Assembly (NCBI RefSeq): GCF_910588665.1
Contig: NZ_CAJUPR010000003.1
Location: 148,199-212,198 of the forward strand
Direction of reading: 5' to 3'
From: an uncultured Brachyspira sp.
GTDB lineage: Bacteria > Spirochaetota > Brachyspiria > Brachyspirales > Brachyspiraceae
Length of the DNA stretch: 64,000 nucleotides
The first letter of the stretch is position 1; each line of letters opens with the position of its first letter. This document shows, piece by piece, positions 62,311 through 64,000 of the stretch. The notes under the pieces were generated by a model. That model was not told the origin of the DNA. It saw only the letters and a list, made by a program, of their open reading frames with translations, and made no database searches. A program made the position numbers and the translations under genes.

Positions 62311-63462
62311 ATGAAAAAAAGAATTCTTTTGTTGGGAGCTACAGGCTCTATCGGTACAAATACATGTTCGGTTGTAAGAGAGTTTAATGATGATTTTGAA
62401 ATAGCAGGAATGTCTGCAAACAGCAAAATAGATGTATTAAGAACTTTATGCTTGGAGTTTAAACCGAAAACTGTTAATATATCAGATAAAAATGCAGAAA
62501 ATATTTTTAAAGATTACGACTGTGCAAAAAATATAGATATTTATGAAGGAAGTATTGCCGATTTTGTAAAGCATACCGATTTTGATATATTAGTAAATGC
62601 ACTTACAGGATATGCAGGATTTTTACCCACAATAGAGGCTGTAAAAAAAGGAAAAACCATTGCATTAGCCAATAAAGAAACTTTAGTTGTAGGAGGCGAT
62701 ATAATAAATCAATTATTAAAAGAGTATAATGCAGGCTTAATTCCAATAGACAGCGAACATTCGGCAATATTTCAAATGTTAAGGCATTTTCCTAAAAATT
62801 CATTATCAAAGGTTATAATAACAGCTTCAGGAGGACCATTCTTTAGAACCCCAAAAGAAGAGTTAAAAAATGTTGCAGTTGAAACGGCATTAAAGCACCC
62901 AACTTGGGCTATGGGAAGCAAAATCACTATAGACAGCGCCACTATGATGAATAAAGGTTTTGAAGTTATAGAAGCGCATCATTTATTTAATTTGGATTAT
63001 GATAATATAGAAACTATAATTCACCCTCAAAGCTTAATACATTCTATGATTGAAATGAATGACGGAGAGATTTATGCGCAGATTGGTAAAAATGATATGC
63101 GGCTCCCTATACAGCATGCCCTCACATATCCTGAAATTAAAAATACTCCTTTTGAAAAATTAAAATTATATGAGCATTCAGAAATAAACTTTTATAAAAT
63201 GGACTTTGATAAATTTATTATGCTCAGGCTGGCTTATGAATGCGGAAAAAAAGGCGGACTTTATCCCTGTGTTTTAAATGCGGCTAATGAAATATGCGTA
63301 TACTCATTTTTAGAAAAGAAAATAGGATTTACCGATATATTTGATATTGTATCTGAAGTATGCAATAGAAAAATTAAAGATCCATTAACTATAGATAATA
63401 TTATTAATACGGATAGACAGATAAGAGAAGAGACATTAAATAAAATAAACAATAGATTTTAA
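62311..63462 (+). CDS. dxr: 1-deoxy-D-xylulose 5-phosphate reductoisomerase
   Basis: Dxr makes 2-C-methyl-D-erythritol 4-phosphate, the first committed step of the non-mevalonate isoprenoid pathway. The 383 residues show the NADPH site LLGATGSIGTNTC (residues 6-18), LANKETLVVGG, PIDSEHSAIFQML (metal site), ITASGGPFF, HPTWAMGSKITIDSATMMNKGFE (read in parts) and HPQSLIHSMIE, LYPCVLNAANE. All diagnostic motifs are intact. This shows the cell uses the MEP route. The AGGAAACGG site is somewhat distant from the ATG. Confidence 0.96.
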   Translation: MKKRILLLGATGSIGTNTCSVVREFNDDFEIAGMSANSKIDVLRTLCLEFKPKTVNISDKNAENIFKDYDCAKNIDIYEGSIADFVKHTDFDILVNALTGYAGFLPTIEAVKKGKTIALANKETLVVGGDIINQLLKEYNAGLIPIDSEHSAIFQMLRHFPKNSLSKVIITASGGPFFRTPKEELKNVAVETALKHPTWAMGSKITIDSATMMNKGFEVIEAHHLFNLDYDNIETIIHPQSLIHSMIEMNDGEIYAQIGKNDMRLPIQHALTYPEIKNTPFEKLKLYEHSEINFYKMDFDKFIMLRLAYECGKKGGLYPCVLNAANEICVYSFLEKKIGFTDIFDIVSEVCNRKIKDPLTIDNIINTDRQIREETLNKINNRF

Positions 63463-63481
63463 ATATATAAGGATTATTGCG

Positions 63482-63931
63482 GTGAATATAGATGAAATTA
63501 TCAGCTATTGCTTGAAAACTTTAAAAGATACTGTTTTAATAAAAAGCTTCGGAGAAAAATCATTATTTTATAATCCAAATAATAAACTTAAAAGAGGAAT
63601 ATATATTTTAACTATTAAGGATAATGACGGAGATAATGATAAATCTTCTCAATTAAACAGAGACGGAATATTCAGAGTTAATATAGGAATTAAAAAAAAT
63701 ACTTTTATAAGCTTATTCGGAGGAGTTCCTAAAAGACCTTTAAAAGGATATACTGTAAACATGCCGTATGATTTCACAGCCTTAAATAAAATTATGCCTC
63801 ATCCGATATACGCTTGGATGTGCTGGATATGTGTATTAAATCCCTCAGATGAAATATTTGAAAAATTAAAACACTTAATTAATGAATCTTATGAATATGC
63901 TAAAGAAAAATTCAATAAAAAGAAGTTCTAA
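63482..63931 (+). CDS. DUF6194-like protein, 149 aa
   Basis: The start is GTG at 63482 with an AAGGAT site before it. The protein opens MNIDEIISYCLKTLKDTVLI and has KSFGEKSLFYNPNNKLKRGIY, LNRDGIFRVNIGI, GVPKRPLKGYTVNM, YDFTALNKIMPHPIYAWMCW and NPSDEIFEKLKHLI, which follow the layout I recall for DUF6194 (also near the MmcQ/YjbR-like fold). Its function is unknown. It lies 19 bases after dxr and is probably co-transcribed with it, but no role in isoprenoid synthesis is implied by sequence. Confidence 0.75.
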   Translation: MNIDEIISYCLKTLKDTVLIKSFGEKSLFYNPNNKLKRGIYILTIKDNDGDNDKSSQLNRDGIFRVNIGIKKNTFISLFGGVPKRPLKGYTVNMPYDFTALNKIMPHPIYAWMCWICVLNPSDEIFEKLKHLINESYEYAKEKFNKKKF

Positions 63932-64000
63932 AAACTTAAATTATTATAGTTGATAATTTTAATTTTATAATATACCATTAATGCAGATTTAAAATAATTT

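Overview
This window is almost certainly from a Brachyspira species (phylum Spirochaetota). Base composition is very AT-rich in genes and spacers alike. The periplasmic-flagella export genes occur in the spirochaetal order fliP-fliQ-fliR-flhB-flhA-flhF-flhG-x-fliA. There is a type III glutamine synthetase, and secreted ankyrin-repeat proteins of the GADINIQ type, which are abundant in this genus. Genus is inferred from recall of gene families and style, not from a database search. No rRNA, tRNA, CRISPR array or intact mobile element was seen.

Layout. 1-5.9 kb: a partial glycosyltransferase-like gene, a large secreted TPR protein, a pyridoxal-kinase pair and a tandem pair of secreted ankyrin proteins with the relic tail of a third copy. 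5.9-12.8 kb: mnmE, a TraB/ChaN-like protein co-directional with a class A penicillin-binding protein, a 0.6-kb non-coding stretch with strong hairpins, and a GNAT acetyltransferase. 13-25.7 kb: one long plus-strand flagellar block (fliP to fliA, then fapA and a NIF3-like gene), including a 57-residue protein resembling the N-terminal domain of FlhF. 25.7-34.5 kb: recO, a small ferredoxin, a degraded IS3-type element, rplI-dnaB, an mlaE-type permease, murE, glgA, yajQ and lexA; lexA has a canonical promoter followed by seven 9-bp repeats in its leader. 34.6-45.5 kb: housekeeping genes (M24 peptidase, truB, tsaD, gpsA, glnA) mixed with small lipoproteins and membrane proteins of unknown role. 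45.7-53.8 kb: a minus-strand chemotaxis operon: MCP-like soluble protein, STAS protein, cheY, cheA, cheW, cheR, cheD, cheB, closed by a clear terminator. 53.8-64 kb: nadE, a module (flavin-type oxidase fold protein, cNMP-binding TPR protein, Crp-type regulator, broken ankyrin gene) bounded by near-identical 138-bp inverted repeats, a GldG-like protein with a flippase-like protein, dxr and a DUF6194-type gene.

How the parts fit. The flagellar export block and the chemotaxis operon together supply much of the machinery for motility and its steering; they are separate transcription units about 20 kb apart. Promoters readable by eye are mostly sigma-70-like (TTGAxx, 16-17 bp, TATAAT-like). I found no clear new defence or biosynthetic system. 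The most unusual signals are the lexA leader repeat array, the inverted-repeat-bounded cyclic-nucleotide module, the stand-alone FlhF-N-like protein and the MCP-like protein heading the che operon.
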